Source: Deltaproteobacteria bacterium
GTDB taxonomy: Bacteria > Myxococcota_A > Polyangia > Haliangiales > JADYYK01
DNA length: 46,435 nt
Assembly: GCA_020853705.1 (NCBI GenBank)
Contig: JADYYK010000040.1
Location: 1 to 46,435 of the forward strand
Direction of reading: 5' to 3'
This document shows, piece after piece, positions 19,286 through 31,164 of this stretch. Position numbers and translations under genes: made by a program. The first letter of the stretch is position 1, and each line of letters begins with the position of its first letter. Below the pieces are notes generated by a model. The model did no database searches, had not been told where the DNA came from, and saw only the letters and a list, made by a program, of their open reading frames with translations.

Positions 19286-20695
19286 TCAGGCCTCGGCGCC
19301 GCGCGGGGTCTCCAGCAGCTGGCGGCAGCGCGCGGGGGTCATCAGTGGCGCGAGCAGCGGGTGCACGATGAGCTCGACCGGGGCGACCTGGGCGCGATCG
19401 ACCGGCCACCAGCTGCCCAGCTTGGGCTCGAGCACCGCCCAGGCGGCCTTGGCGTCGCCACGACGGGCCAGCGCCAGCGCGGTGTAGACCGCCTGCTCGA
19501 AGCCGAACTTGGGGTTCTTGGCGTCGTAGCGCGCGATGATGCCGTCGTCGACGTTGAAGGCCACCGCGAGGGCGAAGCAGTGGCGGGCCAGGTCGTCGGG
19601 CTTGCCCTTGAAGCGCTTGGTGGTGCTCGACTCGACGACGGCCGCCTCGTAGCGGGCGCGGTTCTCGGGGTCGGCCTTGGCGCTCAGCGCGGGCGAGTCC
19701 TGCAGCAGGACGGCGTCGCGGCGAGCCTCCATGCCCTTGCGCACGGTGGCGGCGGCGGCCTGGATGATGGCGGGGGTGCCGAGCTCGCGCGCGGCGCGGC
19801 GCAGCAGGGCGCACATGTCGTCGAACACGTTGCCGGCGTAGACCGCGTCGGGCTTCGCGATCAGCGCGGCGGCGTGCGGCACCAGGTCGGCCCAGCGGCC
19901 CATGAAGCCGAGCAGCGCGGCGGCCGCGGCGCCGGCGGCGACGTCGCCGGCCTGGGCGAAGCCGAGCAGCGCCTCCAGCGCGGCGTCGGGCTGGCCTTGC
20001 AGCGCGGCGGCGACCGCCTGCTTGGTGTTCTCGAGCTTGCTGCCCGGGGCGAGCGGCGGCTTCTTCTGGGCCGGGGCGGGGGTCCAGCGCTTCACCACCG
20101 TGGGCGGGCGCTTCGCCGCCGGCCAGAGCTGCAGGCGGATCTTCTCCGGCCCCTTGGCCAGGCCGCTGTGGCTGGCGCGCACGCGGTAGCTCCCGGGCGG
20201 CAGCGCCAGCCGCCTGGCGTCGGGCAGGTAGTCGGTGCAGCCCATGATGACCAGCTGGCCCGAGTCGACCGCGAGGCTGGCCTCGGTGACATGGTCGAAC
20301 CCGGCGGCGTCGTCCCCGGGCGCGGCCGCCAGCGGGATCGCGGTCACCAGCACCTGCTCGTCGCGCTCGGCGCCGATGCCGATGATGGTGCGCGCGCTGG
20401 CCACGCGATCGTCGGTCGCCTGCGCGGTCCAGGCCTCGGTGAGATCACCCGTGCTGGCGCTGTCGAGCAGGTGGATCTGGCGGTAGTCGGCCAGCAGGCG
20501 CAGCTTCAGGGGGCCCGTCGTGGCCTTGGCGCGCGCGGTCGTGTTCGCCTTCGCGGCCGGCTTCGCCTTCGCGGCCGGCTTCGCCTTCGCCGCCGGCTTC
20601 GCCTTCGCCGCCGGCTTCGCCTTCGCCGCCGGCTTCGCCTTCGCAGCCGGCTTCGCCTTCGCCTTTGTCTTGGGCTTCGCGGTCGGTCTCTTCAT
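19286..20695 (-). CDS. protein with histone-H1-like Lys/Ala/Pro tail and unknown domains
   Basis: A 469-residue protein. Residues 1-56 are a basic tail with six copies of PAAKAK, like histone H1 and AlgP/HU-type extensions that bind DNA or other polyanions. A following domain (about 60-190: KLRLLADYRQIHLLDSAS, then DHVTEASLAVDSGQLVIMGC and LALPPGSYRVRASHSGL) resembles small stand-alone hypothetical proteins found in many bacteria, with no known role. The C-terminal 250 residues are helical and repeat-like. The ATG was set at 20695, where the tail begins. It lies 11 bases after the M1 aminopeptidase stop and is likely co-transcribed. Confidence 0.72.
   Translation of the reverse strand: MKRPTAKPKTKAKAKPAAKAKPAAKAKPAAKAKPAAKAKPAAKAKPAAKANTTARAKATTGPLKLRLLADYRQIHLLDSASTGDLTEAWTAQATDDRVASARTIIGIGAERDEQVLVTAIPLAAAPGDDAAGFDHVTEASLAVDSGQLVIMGCTDYLPDARRLALPPGSYRVRASHSGLAKGPEKIRLQLWPAAKRPPTVVKRWTPAPAQKKPPLAPGSKLENTKQAVAAALQGQPDAALEALLGFAQAGDVAAGAAAAALLGFMGRWADLVPHAAALIAKPDAVYAGNVFDDMCALLRRAARELGTPAIIQAAAATVRKGMEARRDAVLLQDSPALSAKADPENRARYEAAVVESSTTKRFKGKPDDLARHCFALAVAFNVDDGIIARYDAKNPKFGFEQAVYTALALARRGDAKAAWAVLEPKLGSWWPVDRAQVAPVELIVHPLLAPLMTPARCRQLLETPRGAEA
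20546..20656 (-). repeat. 18-base tandem repeat encoding PAAKAK
   Basis: Six near-identical 18-base units (CCGGCTTCGCCTTCGCCG type on the plus strand) encode the basic tail. Unit identity is high, pointing to recent expansion. Confidence 0.85.
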
Positions 20696-20706
20696 CTGGA
20701 CGCTCG

Positions 20707-23328
<2,622 letters not shown>

Positions 23329-23358
23329 GGCGCCTTATAGCAGAAAATCGACGCAGAT

Positions 23359-25368
23359 TCAGGGTGATGCGAGCCAGAACGGGACCCCGGTCAGGCGCGT
23401 GCCCGGGCTGTAGGGACGATCGCCGGCGCGGCCGACCGCGCTGGAGTGGACCACCAGGGCGCCGGTCAGGTCGGGGTCGCGGGTCACGCTGGGGCCAGCG
23501 GCGACGGCGCCAAAGCTGATCTGGGTCAGCGTGACCCCCGCCGCCGAGCGCAGGGTCAGGGTGTCGCCGCCGTTGTTGAGGCCGAGGGTGCCGCGCAGGT
23601 TGGCGCGCTCGAGGCGGGCGCCCGCGAAGCCGCCGGCGCACCACGGGTGCAGCGCGGCCATCGGCGCCAGGGTGCCGCCGCCGAAGATGACGATGCTCTC
23701 GCCCGGGCCCAGGATGGTGCCGGCCGCGAAGCGATGGCCGTTGGGGGTGGCGGCGGCGTCATTGAGCTGCACATTCGACAGATCCAGCGGCTGCGGCGCC
23801 ACGCTGACCAGCTCGACGAACTCGTCGTCGGCGGAGTCCACCACGCCGTCACAGTTGGCGTCGCCGTCGGGCAGCGTCGCGGCCGGCGCGGCCAGGAGCT
23901 CGTTGAGCTGCAGCTGCTCGGCCACCGGCAGGCTGGCCAGGCTGACCACGGTGACCGCGGCGCTGACGCTGCTGGCGTTGAAGCTTGCGCCCACGGTGAC
24001 CGCGGTCGACGACGGCGCGCCCGCGCCGCGCACCTTGAAGGCCGCCACCGTCGCGCCCGGGGGCACCGTCAGCGACACCGGGACGGCCAGGCGCGGGTCG
24101 CCCGAGGTCAGCGTCACCGTGGTCGCCGCGGCCGGCGGCGCCGGCGCCGGGCGATCCAGCCGCAGCGTCAGCACGCCCTCGGAGCCCTGGCCGCCGTTCC
24201 CCATCACGTACAGGTTGGCCGGCGACAGCGCCGCCAGGCGCGGCGTGGGCCCGTTCAGCACCGTGACCGTGCTGGTCTTGCGTATGCCCGCGGCGCTGCC
24301 GCACCCGGTGATGGCGGCGCCGATGTTGACCGCGCTGGCCGAGGTCAGCACCCCGTTGACGACGACCGTGGCCGACAGCGCGCCCGCGACCACGGTGACG
24401 CTGGGCTGCGCAGGCGCGGCGTTGGCGGGGGACGAGCTGTCGAGCGCCAGCGCCGCGCCGCCCAGCGGTGCCGGCCGGTCGAGCGCCGCGGTCAGGCTGA
24501 CCGACTGGCCCTCGCCGACCGTGGCGTTGCTCGGCGTCAGCGCGTCCAGGCACGCCGGCGCGCGCACGTAGCCGGTCAGATCGCTGTCGCCGCGCGGCAG
24601 CAGGCGCGGCGCCCCGAAGTCGAAGTCGAGGATGCCGCCGATCGACCCGTAGCTGTCGCGCGCGAACGGGAAGGCCAGCGGCGCCGCGGCCGGGAACAGC
24701 CGGTTGGCGATGGTCAGCCCGCCGTCGACCGTGAAGGTCCCGAAGCCGGGCTCGACCACGCCGACATTGACCGCGCCGAGCTTGACCAGCACTCCCTCCA
24801 GCTCCTCGGCGCGCGCCCCGGTCAGGTTGATCTCGCTCGGGGTCACCGCGGCTGGCGCCGGCACCGGTGCGCTGCCGACCACGGCCAGGCTGCTCAGGCT
24901 CTCGATGCTGGTGCGTGACCCGGTGAAGCCGCTGCGCGAGACCTCGCGCACGGTGCCCTGCAGGTCGACCAGATCGCCCACCGCGGGCAGCGTGGCCCCG
25001 GCCGGCAGCGGCTCGGCGTTGACCATGACCCCGGCGTACGCGGGGGCGCCGCTGGGCTCCTGGACCACGAACAGGTTGGCGTCGGCGTCGCGCGCGGTGA
25101 CCACCACGCCGTCGAGGCGCACTCGCGCGCCCGCAGACACGTGGGTGATGCGCGACAGATCCTGGACATCCTGGATCGGGATGTCGAGCAGCGGCGCGGC
25201 GTCCACCGGGGGCGCGGCGTCGATGACCTCGACATCGACCACGGTGACGTCGGGCGGCGCGGCGTCACGCCCGGCGTCCACCGCGGCGTCGGTCGCCTCG
25301 CGCGCCCCCGGGCCGCAGCCGCCGAGCAGCAGCGTCAGCACGAGCCCCGGCCATGCCCGCACCCGCAT
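23359..25368 (-). CDS. lipoprotein with lamin-tail domain and Ig-like repeats
   Basis: A 669-residue surface lipoprotein (lipobox LGGC, about 15-18) with an Asp/Ala-rich linker. Residues about 75-270 look like an OB-fold domain of the type seen next to extracellular nucleases (VVVTARDADANLFVVQEP, VGDLVDLQGTVREVS). Beta-sandwich repeats follow (about 275-510, STVTVVSGA-like). A short dockerin-like calcium loop GDANCDGVVDSADDEF introduces a C-terminal lamin-tail domain (about 525-669: VELVSVAPQPLDLSN, ILGPGESIVIFGGG). No nuclease motif is visible, so DNA or glycan binding is a guess. The stop lies 30 bases before the aminopeptidase start. Confidence 0.82.
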   Translation of the reverse strand: MRVRAWPGLVLTLLLGGCGPGAREATDAAVDAGRDAAPPDVTVVDVEVIDAAPPVDAAPLLDIPIQDVQDLSRITHVSAGARVRLDGVVVTARDADANLFVVQEPSGAPAYAGVMVNAEPLPAGATLPAVGDLVDLQGTVREVSRSGFTGSRTSIESLSSLAVVGSAPVPAPAAVTPSEINLTGARAEELEGVLVKLGAVNVGVVEPGFGTFTVDGGLTIANRLFPAAAPLAFPFARDSYGSIGGILDFDFGAPRLLPRGDSDLTGYVRAPACLDALTPSNATVGEGQSVSLTAALDRPAPLGGAALALDSSSPANAAPAQPSVTVVAGALSATVVVNGVLTSASAVNIGAAITGCGSAAGIRKTSTVTVLNGPTPRLAALSPANLYVMGNGGQGSEGVLTLRLDRPAPAPPAAATTVTLTSGDPRLAVPVSLTVPPGATVAAFKVRGAGAPSSTAVTVGASFNASSVSAAVTVVSLASLPVAEQLQLNELLAAPAATLPDGDANCDGVVDSADDEFVELVSVAPQPLDLSNVQLNDAAATPNGHRFAAGTILGPGESIVIFGGGTLAPMAALHPWCAGGFAGARLERANLRGTLGLNNGGDTLTLRSAAGVTLTQISFGAVAAGPSVTRDPDLTGALVVHSSAVGRAGDRPYSPGTRLTGVPFWLASP

Positions 25369-25385
25369 CCGTATAGACTACCAAA

Positions 25386-25661
25386 ATGGCAGCCCCGGTC
25401 ACCGCTCCGATTCCCGCCGCCCTGCGCGAGGCGCTGGAGCAGTACCTGCGCACGGTGCTGACCAGCGCCGCGCGCGCCCAGGCCGGCGGCCCGGTGTCCG
25501 CCGCCGCGGTCGCCGCCGGCGCCGGTTGCGCGCACGATCTGCGCCACAGCGCCGAGTGGGCCCACCGCCGCCGCTTCGAGCTCGCCACCCTGGAGAGCTT
25601 CGCCACCAGCGTCGGCGCGCGCTGCGACCACGAGCTCTGGCGGCACCTGCGCGCCAGCTGA
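25386..25661 (+). CDS. small hypothetical protein
   Basis: A 91-residue protein divergent from the lamin-tail lipoprotein (17 bases between start codons) and convergent with the metal-binding gene. It is helical and Ala/Arg/His-rich, with three short helices and two Cys residues (GAGCAHDLRH, GARCDHELW). Codon third positions are nearly all G or C, as in real genes here. No family was recognised and no clear ribosome binding site is seen. VSAAAVAAGAGCAHDLRHSA could be a helix-turn-helix, weakly. Confidence 0.55.
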   Translation: MAAPVTAPIPAALREALEQYLRTVLTSAARAQAGGPVSAAAVAAGAGCAHDLRHSAEWAHRRRFELATLESFATSVGARCDHELWRHLRAS

Positions 25662-25667
25662 CCTCGG

Positions 25668-26114
25668 TCAGTGCCCCCCGACGTCGAGCCCGCGGGGCAC
25701 TCCGGCATCCACCGCAGCCCCCAGCGGCGCCAGCGTGTGGCGCAGCTCCGGCATGCCGTCGTGCTTGAACTTGCAGTTGTAGTGGCCAGCGCCCTCGACC
25801 GCCTTGGCCATGGCGTCCACCGTGGCCGGCGCGGCGTAGCTGACCACCGCCTCCTTGTTGTCGAAATCGACGATCACGGTCCGTACGCCCGGCACGGTCA
25901 TCAGCGCGTCATGGACCCGCGCCGTGCAGCCGCTGCGTCAGGTCATGCCCAGGACCTCGAGCGTGACCTGGCGCAGCGCACCACCGGCGGGCGCGCCGCT
26001 GGCACCCGGGGCGCCCGCGCTGTCGGTGGTGGTGGCCCGGTGCGGACGCAGCTTCCAGATCAGGCCGGCGCCCAGCAGCACCGACAGCACGATGGCGCCG
26101 ACCACCGTCTTCAC
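25668..26114 (-). CDS. candidate selenocysteine-containing heavy-metal-associated (HMA) protein
   Basis: A 148-residue frame read through one in-frame TGA at 25938-25940. It starts at GTG 26114, overlapping the upstream gene's stop. Residues 4-20 form a transmembrane anchor; a Ala/Gly/Thr linker leads to an HMA-type ferredoxin-like domain (about 48-115). Its metal loop reads GMT-TGA-RSGC, then TARVHDALMTVPGV, as in MerP and CopZ-like GMTCxxC domains, with the TGA at the first Cys position (residue 59) and Cys 63 in register with the second Cys. Spacing is one residue longer than usual (UxxxC). Reading TGA as selenocysteine is an inference from this and the hairpin described separately. If TGA is a stop, an ATG at 25901 could start a 77-residue remnant and the gene would be broken. 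Confidence 0.72.
25902..25940 (-). promoter_or_regulatory. candidate bacterial SECIS element after in-frame TGA
   Basis: On the minus strand the TGA is followed by 13 bases, then stem CGGCGCG, loop GGUCCAUGA and stem CGCGCUG: seven pairs, one of them G-U. The loop begins 20 bases after the TGA and starts GG, within the limits used for bacterial SECIS elements (16-37 bases, G among the first two loop bases). The loop GGUC matches the SelB-binding loop of E. coli fdhF. Confidence 0.6.
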
Positions 26115-27229
26115 GAGTGCCGCGCCTCGCGCGAGGCCGCCGCCCCCGCGCGCCCCGGCAGCGGCGCCGAGCGCGCCCGCCCCATCACCAGATCGCCGTG
26201 CGTGATGGCCCCGTGCGAGTAGGTCGGCGCCAGCCCGGGGGCCATCCAGTGCCGGGTCAGCTCGGACGACGGGAAGAACTGCGGCCACTCCGGCGCGGCC
26301 CTGCAGGGATCGGCCAGGGTGCGCTCCAGCACCATCGAGTTGTACTGCTGCAGCGTGTCCTCGCGCGTGTTGGCGTTGAGGATGACCTCGACGTCCCAGG
26401 TGCGCGCATGGCGCGCGACGCCCGCGATGCGCGAGGCCCGCGGGTTCATGGCGTCGACCGAGACGCCGTTCTCGCTGATGACCCAGATCCCGTCATCGGT
26501 GTTGAGCACGATGCTGTGGTTGCCTCGGGTGTGGCCCGGGGTGCGCACCAGCGCGACGCCCGGCCCCAGCAGCACGTCCTCGTCCAGCGTGATGATGCGC
26601 TCGGGCGCGATCCCGGTCAGGCCATCGGCGACATACCAGATGGCCTGCAGCGGCGCCGGCTCGGCCAGCGTCTCCAGCTCCTCGCGTTGCACCAGCAGGC
26701 GCGCGCGCGGGAAGCGCCCGCCCGGCCCGATCCAGCCGCGCAGGTCCTGCACGTGCAGGTGGTCGAACGTGATGTAGTCGATCTCCTCGGGCGCGATCCC
26801 GGCGTTGGCGAGGTGGATCTCGGGGGCGCCCCAGCGCGCCGTCAGCACGTTCTTGATCAGGAAGTCGCCGGCCAGCTCGGCGGTGCGCGCGAAGAACGGC
26901 GTCTTCATGCCGCGCTCGTAGTCGGATGGGTTGACCAGCAGCGTGCGCGTGGTGCCGCCGGCCTCGAAGCGCACCACCTGCATGCGGTTGGTCATCATCA
27001 CGTAGGGCGCCGGGCTCCACGCCGCGCCGCCCAGGGCGAAGCTGGCCGGGTAGGGGAAGGTGATGAGGTCGAAGGTGCGCACCGAGCTGGGCTTGCCCGA
27101 GGCGCGGATGTGCTCGCGCAGGCGCGGCGCGGCGCGCCGCAGGGCGGTCAGCTGGGCGCCCGGGACGGTCTCGCGGCGAGCCTGGTCGAGGTCGCCGAGG
27201 CGCACGCAATGATCGGGCAGGTTCGACAT
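26111..27229 (-). CDS. metallo-beta-lactamase-fold hydrolase with altered metal motif
   Basis: A 372-residue, probably cytosolic MBL-fold protein resembling lactonases and related hydrolases. The second metal region is normal (TPGHTRGNHSI, His 233). The first motif is DHLHVQD (His 157, His 159, Gln 161, Asp 162) where the family has HxHxDH, so the Asp and third His are replaced by Gln and Asp. This could reduce the enzyme to one metal or change its specificity. Residues 1-70 are an N-terminal extension; the last 30 residues are Arg/Ala-rich. It lies 16 bases after a DUF924 gene and overlaps the metal-binding gene. Its substrate is unknown. Confidence 0.8.
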   Translation of the reverse strand: MSNLPDHCVRLGDLDQARRETVPGAQLTALRRAAPRLREHIRASGKPSSVRTFDLITFPYPASFALGGAAWSPAPYVMMTNRMQVVRFEAGGTTRTLLVNPSDYERGMKTPFFARTAELAGDFLIKNVLTARWGAPEIHLANAGIAPEEIDYITFDHLHVQDLRGWIGPGGRFPRARLLVQREELETLAEPAPLQAIWYVADGLTGIAPERIITLDEDVLLGPGVALVRTPGHTRGNHSIVLNTDDGIWVISENGVSVDAMNPRASRIAGVARHARTWDVEVILNANTREDTLQQYNSMVLERTLADPCRAAPEWPQFFPSSELTRHWMAPGLAPTYSHGAITHGDLVMGRARSAPLPGRAGAAASREARHS

Positions 27230-27245
27230 GAGTGGCGCAAGTGTA

Positions 27246-28205
27246 TCAGCCCGCTTCGCCGAGGTGCACGAAGGCGCGCTCGGCCGGCGTCGAGGTCCGG
27301 CCCAGCAGCGCGTTGCGGTGCGGGAAGCGGCCGAAGGCGCGGATGATCTCGCGCTGGCGGCGGGCGCGCCCCAGCATGAAGGCGTACAGCGTGCTGGCCG
27401 GGCAGCGCTCGCGGGCCAGCACGGCCAGGTGCTCGAGGTAGCGCACCGCGGCGTCCTGCAGCGCGATCCGCTCGGCGTGCATCAGGGGCAGCGCCAGCAT
27501 CAGGCGCTCGGGCAGGTTGAGGGCGCGGTGGTGCTTGCTGCGCAGCGCGTGCAGGCAGTAGTTCCGCGCCAGCGTGTCGGTGGCGTACATCTCGGGGCTG
27601 TCACGGTGGATGCGCCGCGCCAGCGGGTCGCACAGGATGACGTGGGCCAGGGTCTGGTGCGGCCCGAGGTCGCGCCGTCCGGCGGCGGCGGCCAGGCGCA
27701 GATCGGCCGCGAAGCGGGCGCCGATGTCATGCTCGAGCGCGAGGTCGGTGCCGAACCAGCGCGCCGCCTCGGGGCCGTCGGGGTGCAGCTCGCTGCGGTC
27801 GTCACAGTCGCCCAGCCAGGCATCGAGGATGGCCTGGGTGCGCACCTGCGGCCCCACCGCGATGCGCGCCAGCGTGACCTTGGGTGCTTCGGCGCTGGTC
27901 ACGCGCGGCAGCTCGAAGCCGCCGTGCGCCGCCAGGAGCGCGCGCGCGGCGTCGAGATCCGGCGACGGCGTCAGGGGATCGAGCAGGTCGGCGGCGGCGG
28001 CGAGCTCGGGCGTCACCCGGGCCGGCCCGGGGGTGCCCAGCGCGGGCACGCCCTGCGGCTCGGTGCCGACGGCATTGGGGGGCAGCAGGGCCACGAGGGC
28101 CGGGACGCCCAGCGGCGCGCTGCCCGCGGCGGCCTCGGGATCGCGCCCGGTGGCGGCGCGGCGCGCCTCGGCCATGGCGCGGCGGAGCGCGGTGGGGGTC
28201 TTCAT
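27246..28205 (-). CDS. DUF924 family protein with N-terminal extension
   Basis: A 319-residue protein whose residues about 124-319 match the DUF924 family: ILDAWLGDCDD, AARWFGTDLALEHDIGARF, HVILCDPLARRIHRDSPEMYATD, ALPLMHAERIALQDAAV and the C-terminal FGRFPHRNALLGRTSTPAE. Family members elsewhere are usually about 180-200 residues and of unknown function. The first about 120 residues are a Pro/Ala-rich extension with no recognised domain. Start ATG 28205; an alternative internal ATG lies ten codons later. It is the first gene of an operon with the MBL-fold and HMA genes. Confidence 0.85.
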   Translation of the reverse strand: MKTPTALRRAMAEARRAATGRDPEAAAGSAPLGVPALVALLPPNAVGTEPQGVPALGTPGPARVTPELAAAADLLDPLTPSPDLDAARALLAAHGGFELPRVTSAEAPKVTLARIAVGPQVRTQAILDAWLGDCDDRSELHPDGPEAARWFGTDLALEHDIGARFAADLRLAAAAGRRDLGPHQTLAHVILCDPLARRIHRDSPEMYATDTLARNYCLHALRSKHHRALNLPERLMLALPLMHAERIALQDAAVRYLEHLAVLARERCPASTLYAFMLGRARRQREIIRAFGRFPHRNALLGRTSTPAERAFVHLGEAG

Positions 28206-28364
28206 CGCGGCCCACGCAGGCTGGCGCACCTGGATGACGATGACGGCGGGGTTTCGCGGACGCGAAGCTGGCTCATACCAGGACAGAGCGCACCTCGGCC
28301 GGCTTCGGGTCAGATGTCGGTTTCGACTGGAACTCCGGTTCCAGGGCCGTGCAATGATGCGGAC
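28206..28364. other. divergent intergenic region
   Basis: 159 bases between the DUF924 gene and the barrel-like gene. It holds small hairpins (TTCGCG-GA-CGCGAA and GGAAC-TCCG-GTTCC) but no promoter with both boxes that could be defended. Confidence 0.4.
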
Positions 28365-29426
28365 ATGCGGCGACTCGGGGTGGCGCTGGCGCTGCTCGGC
28401 CTGTGCGGAGGCGTGGCGCTTGCCGCGCGGGTGCCGCTGCGGGTCGTGGTGGTCGAGGCCGAGCCGCGTGACGCCGAGGTGGCGCGCCGGCTGCGTGGGC
28501 AGACCAGCGACCTCGACGTCGAGCTGGTCTCCGTGCGCGCGCCGGCGCCCCAGGGTGACCGCGCCGACGTGGCGCGGCTGGCCGAGGTCGAGGGCGCCCG
28601 CGTGGTGATCTGGTTCGAGCACGCCGCCGACGTCATCGTGGTGCACCTGGTCGACCCGCGCACGCGCAGCGAGCTCCTGCGCGACGTGACCTCGGCGGGC
28701 AGCGGCGCGGCGGCGGAGTCGGCGCGCGCCGAGGCGGCCGCGCTGGTGGCGCGCGGGGCGCTGCGGGCGCTGGCGCGGGGCGGACGGATCGGGGTCGGCT
28801 CGCCACCCGGCGCGCGCGAGCCCGAGGTGCCGCCCGACGCGCCCGAGCCGCCGCCGCCCGAGCCCAGCCCCGACGGCCCTGACATCGAGGTGCGCGGCGG
28901 CCGTCCCGCGCTGCGCGTCACGGTGGGCTGGCAGCTGGCCTTCGACGGCGAGACCCCGACCGGCCAGCACGGCCTCGATGTCCGCCTCGGCCTCGGGCGC
29001 GGCGCCTGGCACGTCGCGCTGGGCGCGCTGGCCGGCCTGCCGGGCGAGCTCGACGACGACGACGTGGCCATCGAGGTCGCCCGTCACGGCCTGCTGGTCG
29101 CCGGCGGCGTCGAGCGCCGCGGTCGCCGCCTGCGCCTGGGGCTGGGCGCCGCGCTCGGCGTCATCGCCTTCTTCCGCAGCAGCGCCGCCCTGAGCGCCGA
29201 GGTCAGCGCCACCCCGTCGCAGACCACGCCGGTCTTCTTCGTCAGCCCCGAGGCGACCGCCTCGCTGCGCCTGGGCGGTGGTCTCTGGTTGCAGCTGACC
29301 GGCGCCGCCGACGTGCTCTTGCCGCGCCCCGACTTCGGCTACCAGATCGCCGGTCGCTTCGCCTCCCGCCACCGCTTCTGGCCGGTCGAGCCGCGGGTCG
29401 GTGTGGCGCTGACGCTGAAGAACTGA
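28365..29426 (+). CDS. exported protein with putative outer-membrane barrel domain
   Basis: A 353-residue protein with a signal peptide (about 1-21, ending GVALAAR). The N-terminal half (about 25-135) is an alpha/beta domain (PLRVVVVEAEPRDAEVARRL, ARVVIWFEHAADVIVVHLVD). A Pro/Glu-rich linker (about 145-180) follows. The C-terminal half has alternating beta-strands (LRVTVGWQLAFDGE, LDVRLGLGRGAWHVALGA, WLQLTGAADVLLPR) ending VGVALTLKN, like a small outer-membrane beta-barrel. It lies upstream of an ECF sigma gene and may be its sensor or target; this is inferred only from position. Confidence 0.78.
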   Translation: MRRLGVALALLGLCGGVALAARVPLRVVVVEAEPRDAEVARRLRGQTSDLDVELVSVRAPAPQGDRADVARLAEVEGARVVIWFEHAADVIVVHLVDPRTRSELLRDVTSAGSGAAAESARAEAAALVARGALRALARGGRIGVGSPPGAREPEVPPDAPEPPPPEPSPDGPDIEVRGGRPALRVTVGWQLAFDGETPTGQHGLDVRLGLGRGAWHVALGALAGLPGELDDDDVAIEVARHGLLVAGGVERRGRRLRLGLGAALGVIAFFRSSAALSAEVSATPSQTTPVFFVSPEATASLRLGGGLWLQLTGAADVLLPRPDFGYQIAGRFASRHRFWPVEPRVGVALTLKN

Positions 29427-29447
29427 ACTCCTGCTGCGCGGACATGT

Positions 29448-29506
29448 GGGGGACTGTCCCCCTCGGTGTCGTGACCCGATCGGGTGGGGCTCGCCCTCTA
29501 TATAAT
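29448..29506. promoter_or_regulatory. palindromes and TATAAT box before the ECF sigma gene
   Basis: A compact 82-base gap holds GGGGGAC-T-GTCCCCC (29448-29462), the 12-base palindrome ACCCGATCGGGT (29474-29485) and a perfect TATAAT (29501-29506). No good -35 box lies 16-18 bases upstream. Transcription from this box would start near 29513, just before the ATG at 29515. The first palindrome could also end transcription of the upstream gene. Confidence 0.5.
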
Positions 29507-29514
29507 CAATGTGG

Positions 29515-30101
29515 ATGGCCGCTCGCGTACCCGTGCCCCCCGGTGCCAGCGCACCGGACCCGCGCGTACGCGCCGCGGCGAGCGGGGACCGCGCCGCGGC
29601 CGAGGCGCTGCTGGGCGAGCTCTTGCCCCGCGCCCGCAACTTGATCCGCTACCTGGTGCGTGGTGACGGCGAGGTCGATGACATCGCCCAGGAGTCGCTG
29701 ATCGCCATCCTGCGCGGCCTGCCCAGCTATCGCGGCGAGGGCACCTTCACGGCGTGGGCGGATCGGGTCACCGTGCGCGTCACCTTCGCGCACCTCGGTC
29801 GCGTGCGCGCCGACCGCGCGCGCAACGCCGGGGAGGGCGCACACCTGCACCTGGTGCCCGATCCCGACGGCAGCCCCGACGACTATGCGGTGCGGCGCGA
29901 GACCGCGCGTCTGCTCGACCGCCTGCCCGCCGACCAGCGCCACGCGCTGGTGTTGCACCACGTACTGGGCATGAGCGTGCCCGAGATCGCGGCCGAGCTC
30001 GAGCTGCCCTTCGACACCGTGAAGAGTCGCCTGCGCATCGGCATGGACAAGCTGCGCGCGCTGCACGAATCGCTGCGCACCCAGCAGGGAGATGGTGAGG
30101 C

Positions 30102-30105
<4 letters not shown>
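29515..30105 (+). CDS. ECF-type RNA polymerase sigma factor
   Basis: A 196-residue alternative sigma factor that would direct RNA polymerase to its own promoter set. Region 2 (about 15-80) includes LIRYLVRGDGEVDDIAQES and FTAWADRVTVRVTFAHL; region 4 (about 125-185) has DQRHALVLHHVLGMSVPEIAAEL followed by TVKSRLRIGMDKLR, the -35 recognition helix-turn-helix. ATG 29515 was chosen because the TATAAT box would place the transcript start just before it; ATG 29509 adds two residues. The stop overlaps the next start (ATGA), coupling it to a likely anti-sigma partner. Confidence 0.9.
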
Positions 30106-31160
<1,055 letters not shown>

Positions 31161-31164
31161 GCCC

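Noticed and set aside
25938..25940. Genome-wide TGA reassigned to Trp
   Set aside because: TGA clearly ends many other genes here (for example hemE, the cyclase and dctM partners), so general recoding is excluded; a site-specific reading is needed.
27246..29639. A 797-codon minus-strand frame
   Set aside because: Only its last 319 codons form the DUF924 gene; the earlier part is antisense to the barrel-like gene.
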